A DNA stretch of 64,000 bases, taken from positions 10,456,501-10,520,500 of the forward strand of contig NC_135069.1 in the NCBI RefSeq assembly GCF_051401765.1, in the 5' to 3' direction. Of this stretch, positions 1 to 12,100 are shown in pieces. Source of the DNA: Calliopsis andreniformis (taxonomy: Eukaryota; Arthropoda; Insecta; Hymenoptera; Andrenidae). Every line of letters starts with the position of its first letter. Positions within the stretch are counted from its first letter, which is position 1. The translations under genes were made by a program, and so were the position numbers. The notes beneath the pieces were generated by a model. The model did not search any database. It saw only the letters and a list, made by a program, of their open reading frames with translations, and was not told the DNA's origin.

Positions 1-390
1 TCTGCACGAATACTTTTATGGCGAACATTATCGCAATTATTGCGATACCATCGTCTGGCAGACTCTGTACTCTGTACGTACGCTTTTCAGATATCGTAAG
101 AACCGCCAATTGACACGGTGATTGTGTCACGCGAAATTCTTAAGCACGTGCACGAATAGTGCAAAGTATACAGCGTTCTCACCGTTTCCGTTCTCCATTC
201 GATTTCTTCGTTCTTTAGCTCGTCGATCTCGTTGGGTCGCGAGCTTCCGCTTATTCGATTCTGCAATACTCGATCTTGGATCACCTAAGATCTGTTTCGA
301 AGTGCTTAGGCGGGATCTAATACCACGCAATAGCTTTAAAAGAAATGATTTTTCAGGAGGACTCAAAATTGTTCAGAAAATATTGTCGAA
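1..390. other. Moderately GC-rich start of window, no gene called
   Basis: Overlapping short open frames exist on both strands but none shows a domain or good splice context. It could be part of an unseen upstream exon or a conserved noncoding element. Confidence 0.4.
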
Positions 391-520
391 TATTCCTGAA
401 AACTAGTATCATCCTTCAATCATTCATTTTTGTCTAAATAAATTGACAATCTTTTTTACTGTAATATTCCTATAAACAAGTATCATCATTCAATCATTTA
501 TTTTTGTCTAAATAAATTGA
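391..520 (+). repeat. Two tandem copies of a 56-bp AT-rich unit
   Basis: Copies at 391-446 and 465-520 share the run ATCATTTTTGTC-like core and AAATAAATTGA end, with a handful of differences and a period of 74 bp. Confidence 0.8.
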
Positions 521-2142
521 AGTGATTATTATACGACAATATTTTTTATTTTCTTTTGTTACAAAGTTAATACTAATGATTTTATTAGAAAATGTATTTC
601 GAAAAATAGATGGTATTCTTATATAATGAAATATGCAACTCGGTTAAGAAAAACAAATTATCCTGCTCTGATTTCAAAGACCTAAATATTTCAACTGGTT
701 AAACGAGTTTACTAGGATTCGTGTAGGAGGATTAGTAATTGTTGATGACTGTGATACTACGTGTGATTACTTAATGATAAACCAGTGTACGATTTTAACA
801 TCAATAATTTTATTATCTAGAATGGCTAGTCACGCATAGCATGCATGAACAATGATGAAATCTAGTATTCGAAATGCAATATTATACCCACTTGTACTTA
901 CGTATTTAATCGATAGAATTCTGAATCAATGTGTGACCGATATATTCATGCGTAAGTAATAGAACGTAGGACTGATTTTTTAGAAATCCTGTGTCAATTT
1001 AAATTTTCGAAGTAATACAAAATATACTAAATACTGAGGCAATCTACATATTTATGACTTAATGCATAGAAGTTGTATATCCACCTTTGGTCCAATTTGA
1101 GATTTTCTAATATAACATCTATGTAGAATATAGTACAAAATCTACTTATAATGTACAATCTCAAACTTGAGCAAAAATGGACATACAATGTTTGTACATT
1201 AAACTATAAATAAATCCTGTTTTTTAGTACAGGCAGAAATGAATATTAGATTGCTTTATTAGAAATACAATATTTCATTAAATTCAGTATTTTTTCTTTA
1301 CGAGCTTGATAATAAGTCTATAATTTCCTAAAACACGAAATGAACAAGCTTTGTTTCCAAATTAGAAAATAAAACCTGAATAAAAATTAATTTCACCCTT
1401 CAAATACTTTCTATAATTTGTACTCCACTGTTCACATTTTGTACATTTTGCATATTACGTGAATTCTGTGACTCTTCACACATTATAAATTTCCATAATC
1501 ACCCTAAGCTCCGCTCGTTAATTCATTTCAGTATAACTAGCTAAGTTTGCTTCACAAAGAATTCGATTCTACTTTCGCATGCTTCTAATTGATAGAGGCC
1601 TAACTATGACTTATTCTCCTTAGCCCAAAGCTTGCGTATGCCTATCGATTCGCGGACATCGTTAGCTCCTAACCAATTATTCGGTTCATCGAAATAATTG
1701 GAAGCAATCTCGAGGTCCGGCATAGATCGGCCATGCAGCCTGATCTCGATACGCGAAACTTTCGAGATAAACTGGTTCCCTCGTCCCCGATACATCTCAT
1801 TAGCTCCATGCATCCTATCTGAGGCATCGATAAAGAGTAGCTTTGCATTCCTCCTTGCAGGACACTTCGCTATCCGGTTCTTGCCGCTTTATTAGACCAT
1901 CCAAAGTTTTTGGTACCTGGATTAGTCATTCGCTGCATATCTGGAGTTTAGAAGTCTAAACTCACAGATTGCTGCAGGTAACTTGCAAATTACAGGATTC
2001 TGAATCATGTACATGTGCCTTAATACAAGTTTTAATTTTTGTTTAATTGTATGACTTTTTTAATTCACCTTGGTGTTACGTATGCAACTTTTGAGGCATT
2101 CAGTAACAATTGTGGCATTGCTATATTCTATTTTTGTACATG
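521..2142. other. AT-rich noncoding; one GC-richer patch at 1590-1890
   Basis: Mostly featureless. The patch at 1590-1890 is open on the minus strand from about 1892 to the stop at 1604 (roughly 95 codons, including GRGNQFISKVSRIEIRLHG). I find no family match or clear splice sites, so it is only noted. Confidence 0.4.
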
Positions 2143-2391
2143 ATTCTGTGGTTGTAAGGTAAAACAACATATGTCAGATTTTCAAAAAATTCGAGGTAAG
2201 GTCTTAACTGACATTTAGAATATAAATTCTATATTTTTAGAAAGAAAAAGGGCATTAAAGAATTTCTCACGTAAACATAAGGGTTGAAGAAGACACAGGT
2301 CCATAAAACAGTATGGGAGCTGAAAACTTTAGGCACCAAATCTCGAAAAGAAACATATGACTTAGGTCATCTTGCATTACAACCACAGAAT
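2143..2391. mobile_element. MITE-like element with perfect 15-bp terminal inverted repeats
   Basis: ATTCTGTGGTTGTAA (2143-2157) is exactly inverted at 2377-2391. The 249-bp span and lack of coding potential fit a non-autonomous DNA element. Target duplication is not clear. Confidence 0.55.
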
Positions 2392-2539
2392 TATCCGCCT
2401 AATTACGTGCATTTCTTACTGAAATCTTGTATTTCAATTTATTACAACCCATTATGATAAATACAAGTATATTAATTGATTCTTTGTTTCCATAGTGGTA
2501 GAGCTACTTTTTTTTGTGTAGGAGTTTAATGTCGCATCG

Positions 2540-2990
2540 ACATCTGGGTCATTTCCTTTATATTTTAGCAAATAGATTTGAGTCTATTAAATAATTAATT
2601 GTATTATTGATATGTTTTGTGAAATTTCTTCTTCTTGAAAATTTTCTACATTCAAGTAGAAAATGATGAATCGTAATGGGCTTGTGGCACTTGTTGCAAT
2701 AGGGTAGTTCCATTTCTTTAGCACATATTTATGTGTAATTTTGGAGTGTCCTGTCCTTAGACTCGATATTACTGTCTTCTTTTTCCTGTTCAGTTCAGTA
2801 TTTGGAATTTTTTGATAAAAGTCTTTAACTACGTTGTGAATTTTTGTCCTATTCGATGTGGTCCATGTTCAGTTCCATTTTTCTATATTATATTTTTTTC
2901 GTATTTTATAAGTTCTTGGTAGGGTATAGATAGGATAGATAATTTAATGAGAGTATTGGTAGCGATATCTTGTACAAAAGCAAACCATTC
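2540..2990 (-). mobile_element. LINE relic: RNase H end and Cys/His tail
   Basis: On the minus strand the text reads SLRTGHSKITHKYVLKK and, after a one-base frameshift, LPYCNKCHKPITIHHFLLEC. That is the GH.(R/K)(L/I)TH...C..C......H.L..C signature at the end of I/Jockey/R1-type LINE polyproteins. It is followed by a stop and upstream frames are broken, so it is a dead fragment. Confidence 0.7.
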
Positions 2991-2991
2991 A

Positions 2992-5900
2992 CTTGAAACT
3001 TAAACTGCATAGCTTATGGGCACTGAGATATTTTATCTTCAGTACCAAAGCAATCCAAGAAAAAAGTATCTAATAGTAAGTAAACCTAAGAACAAGTAAA
3101 ATAAAAAATTTGTTAAGTCTGATTTCTTTTATGTTTATTTGCGTTTATCCTTGCAAATATTTTAAGTATTACTTCATGATGCATAAGTATTCGAAACAGG
3201 TATACAATTTATAACTATTTATCGATATATGCCACAGAAGACTCATAGTACGTATATTTGCACAGACAATGCAAAGGGGCAAATTAGTCAATCGAAAGTG
3301 GGTGAAAGAAATCGCAAGCATAGGCACTCCTTCGTTCCTTCAGAAGTGTTTGAGTAGCAGTTGACACGGAATTTACTAATTGTCTTAAGCAAAGAAAGTT
3401 CTCGAAATATTCGAGGAGACAGTCAAAATTGCTTTGAAAAGAAACGATCATTATGTGCATGAATAATGTACGTCATTCTTATGGAGTTTCTATTTAACAT
3501 TTCATTAGTTACATTACAAACAATAGTGTTGGCATATGTGCATCCTATAAATTGAACTCTATCCAAACTGAATAACGCAAATGCTGAAATGATTTTGATG
3601 AACCTGTAAGGCAGTCTACTTACATTGACATGCATTGCAATGCACATGTCGTATCTTAGATTTCATAAAACTTTTTCAGTTTCAGTTCGTTTCTATGCAC
3701 ATTACGAAATGGTAGGTAATAGTTTATGATTTGATACTAGTTGAAACGTATTTTTCAAAATATCTGGCTATTTTCTAACAACAGTTTATTTACGAATCTA
3801 TGTGCTTTATTATGTTAACATGTTTTACCATTGCATTGATGCACAGTCTTCAATTATTTTATGCCCATACAGTGCACTCTGTCCAAAAGACTTGGGATGC
3901 CAACCATTTTCAATAAACTTTTGCTATGTAATTTAATTATCAATATTAAGTAGATATTTTTATTACAGTATTTTTAATAGATATTAAATATTTTTAAATT
4001 CTATTGGTGTGTCTTCCCTGTATCTCGTTTCTGTATTTTCAAAGAGTTTTTCATAATTATAAAAAATTCTAAAAGGACAATGGACAAATATATATTTTGA
4101 CATATTATTTACCTAATATTCAGAGTAGTATACTTAATAGATTATTTATTGAAAATATACTCTAGTGTGCTATAGAATAAATTATTTTATATTTAGTAAG
4201 AAAAATATAATACAAATATATATCAATAGTCTCATAATATCTTTCAGATATTTCTTGCGCTTAAGTAAGTGTCTTCATTATTAAAGTTTGAACAGAGGTA
4301 TACATTCCAAACCTTGACTACTGAAATGGAATCTGACAGAGCCCATATAATATTTTCGTTAGTCATTATTATACCTAATTATCCACCACAAATTATTCTT
4401 TATACCAAAGTATGCAATATTTCCTAATGAAAATTTGTAATACATATTCTTGTTTCTATACAACAAGTGATATTACATTAATTGTATAAACATGTAATGC
4501 TAATACCTTCTAATCAAAGTCTCCAAAAAGTTAAATATTTCTAACTAAGGATTATCAATTAAGGTGCCACGAAGCTTAAGGATCAGCATGTGTTTCGTTT
4601 CTTAACAAGTTTAAACGTGTGTGGGCCGTTTAAATTCGCACATGTCAGGCAAACAGAGCGTGCGATTTATCAAAAGTTCGCGGACGAAGCGACCGGCGTG
4701 AAATACGTTTCCACGTATCATTAGCCTCGAAGAAAGAGCGGCGCAGGGTCTAGTGCTAGCATTGGAACGTGTGCCTGATAGCTCCACCACATTTGGATGA
4801 ATTACAGGGAAAACGACTCTCAGAAAACAGGAAAGAAAGTAGGCAGATCAACGATTCGTCGATTTATTGGAGAAATCGATTAACCTTTTTCTGTGGTCTA
4901 GCCCTTTGTGCTTCGGGTTCCCTAGACAGTCCATTTACTTTATTTCAAGCCTGTGCTATGCATATTAAATTCGTAGCTCTAGAGTGCAATGTCTTCTAAA
5001 GGCTTAATTCACAATATCTTCATATTTTCGTATATTTCTATTTTTATCCTCTGCTTTCTATTAAAACTTGACTACTAAACTCTCGTGATTAGGGTGAAGA
5101 AATTCACACAAATATTAATTCTTATACCACAGCCTTTTTTAATAGAAGCCATAATAATTACGGTCTCCGATTTTTATTTTACTTTGTAATAAAATGATAT
5201 CAACGATCCAGAATTTAATATCCCGTACTTTATACCTATGCCTCGCAGGAAATTCATTTCAAGTCTGCCAAGGGACCGATACGGTAAAATAAATTGGATA
5301 TCAGTAAATCGTGAATGATCGAACGACTCTCGTTCGTTTCATTCACACGCAAATTTATTTCAAAGTCAAAGCAATGGAATAACGGAGCACCAGAGCGTGA
5401 ACATCTCCCACTGAATCTCGATGGTCTTCTTTTTCTCCCTTTGCCCATACTTCTGCAGGTATCTATCGTCCAACTGTTCGGTTCCTAACGTTTTTCTTTT
5501 TCGTCGCTGATCGGCACATGAAAAATCGACTCACGGACCGTTACGCATTCGGCCCAGAGAGACCCAGCTGAGAAATGACTGTTACGGGGCGCCGAGCGCG
5601 CATCCGCCTCGAAATAGGAAGCCTTCGTACGACGTACAATGAAACAATGAGACTGTTACGTGCGAGGAAGGAAAGGCGAGGAGCCCTGTGCCCCCGAAAG
5701 ATCCCCTTTCGTTCGCTGGTGCATCGGTGAAACTTCTACTGATTCTCTCCAACAGATTCGCGGCTATGTTGCGTGATTATTCGTTTCAATCAGGTTAACT
5801 GTTGTGGATTGAATCTTGAGTATTTTTAAATTCCGCTACTTCCAAGCAAACTCCTTGATTTAAATTATTTGATGTTTGAAAGATTGAGGATTACTTTTTT

Positions 5901-8002
5901 GGGAGATTTTAAATAAATTCTATGTAGGTGATTATCTTTTAATTTGAGGATGTAAGGTTATTATATTTTGTAATAATATTTGGGTGTTTTAGTATAATAT
6001 AAGAACTCAGTTTTTAATACTAGAAGTCTTTTAACTGAGTTATTAGTCAAGCTTGAATTAAACATTATTGATTATGAAATACACAAAGAACATTCAGTTT
6101 TTGTTATCAGTGGAACCAAAGAGTAGTAGATATTACTATAACTACATTTGAAAATTTTAGTAGTCGAAAATAGATACTTATTACACTTTTGTAATAGAAA
6201 TACAATATTTAATTTGTGATTAAATTATTTATCAATTATTCGGATAATATTCCAATTTTATGTGAACATACATATTTTTCGTAATATTTATTCTATTTCT
6301 TACTTTTTCGTTCATGGTAGAATCCTAGAATCCATCATTATATCCCATTTTTACTAAACCAGTTAACCAATATTTTTACTAATTTTCAGCACATCAATAT
6401 TCATTGATTGATCATTAAATATTTCAGTATTATATGACTACACACTGTGCATTCGAAATTTCAGTCACTGAAAACGTTACTTCAAATGCTATTGTAGCAG
6501 AGACGCGATATAAAATAATAATTCGCTTCACTGCAACTAAAGTAGAAATTTTCATAGAATAATAATACAAAACGTAACAAGAATGAGTGTAAATATAGGT
6601 ACGAAAATTATAGTCTATAAAACTGGCAGTTTATGTGATATTCTATAACAAACGATTGTTCACTACATCAAATCTGAATTGTTTGTAGCCTAAAAGGATT
6701 GAGACTCATGTAGAAGAATCACTTGTCCATATTCCATGTACAATAATATCCACTAATTCCTTTAAAATATCAAATAATATAAGGCAGATTGTAAATACAA
6801 ACTCGAAAATAATAGATAATTAGAACAATTAAGGCATACTCTGCTACCATTTACTTTTCCCACTGCTAGGCTTTTAATTCTCTCGTAATTAATATCCTAA
6901 TACGTAAAAGTGCTACTTGATTCTATTCATTGGAAATACGATTAATTTCCTTTCTTCTTATCGTACTTCTTGGAACCATTGTCCGAGTAGGTGAGAGAAG
7001 GAAACTAGTTATACATTATCGATCTCTAGTTGGCAATTATCGGTAGTTTCTGGTCCGCTGGCAGCCACAGGACCCGTAGAAGTAAACGTCTGTACAGCTT
7101 TGAATCGCAGAACCGTTAGAGAGGCTGGAAACGACTGAATCTCGGCCCGACCGCTTCGAGACCATTAGATTTATGTTTCGATGCTTCTTACCTCTTTGGT
7201 CCATGACCTATTTACGTCAACGTTCCGCGTAATTAGCCTTTTTCGAAAACGCTGGCCAACGGTTGCCACGAAAATCAATATTCTCTGAAAAGAATTTCCA
7301 TGTAACAGTGTTTCGTGTTTGTTTTGTGGGAAAAACTTGCTGAGTGTTCTGCAACAATAACAAAGGACATATATCTTTATGGAGCAATAAATTTCATTAT
7401 CATTGTTAAGTATTAGTATTGTATTTTGTATAACACTTTTATTTAGTTCTTTAATTATGTAAAATATAAAAAGGTTATTTTTGCTGTTAGGAACGAAGCC
7501 ATTCAGTAAGGAACTTTAATATGTTACGAAACTATTTGTTGTACAGATTTTGAGTTAGTCTCTATATAACTTCAAATGGAATAGCTTTGTTCATCTTGTG
7601 TATTCTAACAATGTATATTTTTGTCTTGGTTAGTGACTTATCTGATGCCATCAAACATGTTGACGATAAATATCTAGTTGAATTAATCTTCATCTTAAGA
7701 TGTAGGTGATAATCAGTCATATGTATCTCAGATTGTTGCTTTCTTGCATCTACTGATGCATGTCTGACTCAACACCAGGGATTTCTACTTGTCCTTTTCA
7801 TACACTTAACTGTAAAGAAACGGTTAGTAGTTCTAGGCTATAAGGAAACAGTTAGAATTTAACATTTCTTAATGTTATGTATTATATTCAGGGATATAAT
7901 ATCGACTACTCAAAATAATGTTCTTCTTCATAAACCAAATTGCAAAACATATGAATTTGAATGAAATATATTCGTGTATGTAGAAGTAAAGTGTTTTGGA
8001 AC
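2992..8002. other. AT-rich noncoding with GC-richer islands
   Basis: Islands at 4600-4990, 5230-5760 and 7020-7270 are less AT-rich, but I found no splice-supported coding exon in them; they may be regulatory elements or noncoding exons. A short stretch near 3880-3930 (CACTCTGTCCAAAAGACTTG) resembles a decayed mariner-type end. Confidence 0.45.
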
Positions 8003-9196
8003 TGTTACGTGAGCAGCACGAGAGGCCAGTGAGAATAGATATATATCTCCAAAGAATATAGTGATTTAAGTGCTAGTTGGTACAACTATCGAAATTGATG
8101 TGAGATCAGTGAGCCGCTGGGATTATTGTGAACTAGGACGAACCTGATGTAAAATCAGGGAGCTTTTGAAGATAGATGTGCTTGTGGAGGAAACTGATCT
8201 GTGATCAGTCAGCCGCAGTAGTGAGTTTCGTGAACACACCTGCGAAATCAGGAAGTCACTAGGATTAGTTACGCAGACGAACTCGAAATAAATTGAGGTG
8301 CTGTTAAGGAGGTTGGCAAGTTTAAACAGACGAACCTGATGCAAAATCAGGGTGCTGTAAGGAGGTTGGCTAATGCACAGACGAACCTGGTGTTACAGGT
8401 AGCTGTAGGATGCAGACGAATCTGACGTAAAATCAGATAGCTTGGATAGGTTAACTTTCGTGGATGAACTCGAATAAATCGAGGAGCCACTAGGTTGGAT
8501 ACAGTTTTCTTTGGAAGTAAGAGCATGCAGACGAATCTGATGTGGAATCAGAGAGTCTCAGGAAATATTAGTAAGCCTCGTAACTTGTTAATTATTAATT
8601 GATACAACTTGAACTAAGCTCTATCGTGAGGGACCTGTCGACTTCGAATGGGATCGCTTAAGGTAATTATAGGTTCGAAAGCAATCTAGTTAAATTGCAA
8701 TGAAAACTTAGAATATTCTGCACTCAGTTTTTACGTACAAGTGTATAGTATAGTGTTGTCGCGTAAAGTGTACGATTTTAATGCTCAGTGTTAATGCACT
8801 GGCGATGTGGGAGCTTACAGAGTGGTCGTAGAAACTTCCAGATAGAATTTATGTCGACTCGTGGATTCTGTGAGGTTAAACTGTAGACTCGAAAGGGAAC
8901 TTTAGTCCAATCTAACTGAATAGCGATCAACTTTGACGAACTTGACTGTCAACGTGACAGTACTGTTCTGAACCTGTTAGAGCTAAAATTTGGGGGTTTA
9001 TACAGGTCGAAAAATGAGTGGGGATTCCTTAGAAATTTTATATAAGGAAGTAAGGAAATTTCTCACGGTTGGTACAGCGTCGTGATTGCTACCCAGTTGC
9101 TCGAAGTTGCGCTTCCATTAAGGTACACGAAAAAAATGAAAGTGCTAGGGCGTTTTTTTTTAACAGGCAGAGACTTGAATATTTAGGAGAGTAACA
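8003..9196 (+). mobile_element. Probable solo LTR (1.19 kb)
   Basis: It starts TGTTACGTGAGCAGC and ends GAGTAACA, so the ends are TGTTAC...GTAACA as in many LTRs. The 5-bp flanks GGAAC (7998-8002) and GAAAC (9197-9201) match at four of five positions, consistent with an aged target duplication. A TATA-like TATATAAG sits at 9039-9046, fitting a U3/R boundary near the 3' side. No internal coding region accompanies it. Family (BEL/Pao or Gypsy) cannot be told from this. Confidence 0.6.
8074..8552 (+). ncRNA. Array of ten covarying stem-loops inside the probable LTR
   Basis: Units of roughly 35-65 nt share a (A/T)(C/T)GAA lead, a short stem with a 5-7-nt loop, and a GAGC/GTGC/TAGC trailer. Stems: ATTGAT 8094, CCTGAT 8143, ACTGAT 8193, CCTG 8239, CTCGA 8282, CCTGAT 8335, ACCTG 8385, TCTGA 8421, CTCGA 8469, TCTGAT 8536, each pairing with its own complement just downstream. 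Where one arm changes the other changes too (some via G-U), so RNA or single-strand DNA structure seems to have been kept. An extra TAGTTG/CAACTA hairpin precedes the array (8074-8088). Function unknown. Confidence 0.7.
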
Positions 9197-12100
9197 GAAA
9201 CTATTCTTGGAACGTAAAAGAATCAATACTGTAAGTGTTTAAAGGTAATTCAATTATTCAGCTCGTAAATGAGTTTCTTACGCTTGAACTTTATCAGCAT
9301 GTGCAAGTACATTTTAGCATGTGCAAATGTCTTATACTATATGAATAGCAATTTATGCTGTCAATAAATGGCTAAGGTATTTATCGTAAAAATTGAAATT
9401 ATTACCAACATTATTTTAATATTTGAAAACTAAAAATTAAAGAACATAATGTTACAGACATAATAACATTCTAAGGTTTAGAAGTTTGACAACTCGAAGA
9501 TTAGAGAACTATAGATTCAAATATTTCAAAATATTCCTAACGTATTAAAGTTTCTAAAATGTTTCAATTTAGAAATTTGAAAATTTCTAATTTCTTTAGT
9601 TTTACGTATTCATATGAAGAGACTGAAATACGTCAATAAATCTTTTATTTTAAAAAACCAAAAAAAGACAGCTTGTTAAATAAGTTATTTATATGTATAA
9701 CACAAAAGAAGTTCTTACAATATAACCAATACTAATTTGATGACGTTCAATGAAATAAAACAAACATGATAATTAGTATAATTTTATTGTTCTCATTAAA
9801 CGTAAGTCTACCAAGCAGTTATTTTCATTACTCAATAAAGCTCATTCCTTTACGATAGGTCGCAATTGAAATCTCAGTTGGCAGACCCACTAATCGCGTC
9901 CTTGACTGGATCACTGTAATTTCCAACGTCTCTTCGATTTTGACCGTATTTCAAAACCGTGGTTCTCAAAGAACAATGCCTCGCGTTTGATTCAATCTCG
10001 AACGAGGATCAATCGCACTGGACGAACCTGTTAATAATAGTTGGCTATTCATCATGTACGTACGTTCATTTCCTTTGCATTCGCGAACTACAGGCTAATC
10101 CTCGCGAGGAATTAGAAAGTGAGTCTACAATATTTGGGTCACGCAAGTCTGGGCCGCGATTAATTACTGCTGGATGAGATGAGGAGCTTTGACCCAGGTT
10201 ATAAACTGTTCGAAGGTGCTTATTACACATCTTATTAATCGTTTATCTATCTTGCTGCCACGAATTGAGTCATAGTGAATAACTGATATTGAATATTATG
10301 CTGGTAAAAGGTATCAATTAATAGAAATTCTATTGAAAGCATACGTGATATAATAAGAACATTTATGTCATAATAAATAGGTATGCTACAGAGTTTTATA
10401 GAATTGTTATCCCTTATTATTACTTATACATACAAAGGAGAACTTGAGTTATCAAAAAGACGGTGAAAGTATAAAGTAAGATTTCCTGAAATGAGTACCC
10501 AAATAAGGAGCGAGGACAGACCGCTTCAATCAATAAACGTTCACGTGAAAGATCTTGCCATAGATACACCTTGCTATCATTATTGGTACAAGAAAATGGA
10601 AGCAATCAGTTCTGTCATGCTGTCTTTACACAAACTGAAATCAATTATAAAGGTGTATACCTATATTTGGAAAATGTTGAATATTTTAAAAAGTAGAGAT
10701 GCACTTTTATTTAAAATTATTTTTAAAATTAATTATTTAAAATTTTTCACTTTCTGTATAAAAATTGTAATATTTCTTATGAATTAATTTTTGATCCAAA
10801 TTGTTCATATTCGTAATCAGTTGCATACAATGTAAACTTAATGATTACATTTTTATTTCATCACTAGGTCCACAATGTTTTACTTAAATTATTTATTTAT
10901 TGTCCTCTATATTTACTACTACTAATTATTTGATGAATAATAATATTTAAGTCTCAAATAGTATACAACTTGCAGACCTAGATTCATCAAATTTTAAATG
11001 AAGTTTCTTTATAGGCTAATATTATTAATAAATGGTAAAAACAGAGTTTCTCTCACTGCCTAAAACGATTCGGTCTTGAAATAGTTAAATAACATTCGAT
11101 ATAGGTTAGTGTCTACCACTACTGATACAAATGTACAAACGAGGTTTGCACGTCGATGAAAGTGCAAGATCTCACTTGGCGCTAGAAGAAAATACTTTCA
11201 CATCTCTGTCGTTCGACAATGTAGTCGATTTATGAGCGGCATCTCAATTGCTTTTTCCTTGATTTAGATTTGGTTCTCTTCTTTATTACATTTCAACAAA
11301 GCTGTTTCACTCTGTGTTATATTTACTCCATTTGAGGATTCGTTTCACATTAAACGGTACATTCTGAAACCTGTTAACAAAGAAGTAACGTTCTACTTTG
11401 ATTCTTTCCCGAAAGTTACAGTTACCTTCAGACCTACAGAATGGGTACAACGTAAATATTCTGTGTTTGCAAAAGTAACATAGATTGATAAATTTTAAAT
11501 TTTTGTTCAAAAATATGCTGTTGAAATGAAAACCTGTCTTTTGACATGTAAGATTGAAACTTGAGTGATCATAAAAATAATTTAAAAATAGAAATTCTTC
11601 CGATCCAATATGGTAATTATTTAAAAAGCAAATTTGAAATTTAAATTAACAAACTCGTTCTTTTTTTGGAATTATTTAAACATTTAGATTAGCAGTAAGA
11701 CAAGTGAAATTCACTAAAATTAAAATTCATTAGATAGACTTCATAGGTAAGTTTTCGTTATATATTAATATTTTTTAATCAAATATTAGAAAAGGTCTAA
11801 ATCGTAAATATGATTCTTGATATAAAAGATTTGGTTCAATTTTTAATCATAGTATTTTAGAAAAAATCTTATTTTTATTTCCGTAGAGATCTCATTAATC
11901 ATTTCAAAGATGAAATATTTTCGTTTTACTGACTTAATGCTTAGTAATTCTAGTTTGTCTGCTAATAGTATATTCCATCGATGTTTGTGTAGAGGGAAAG
12001 CGGCGTTTTTGAGCTCCAGGGACACAATATGGGTCACAAATATTTATGCAGCCGATTATCTTCATTAACAGATAAAGATAAATGTTTCACCCAAAAGTAG

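Noticed and set aside
8074..8552. CRISPR-like array
   Set aside because: The units vary in length and sequence, there are no identical repeats with unique spacers, and the DNA is eukaryotic.
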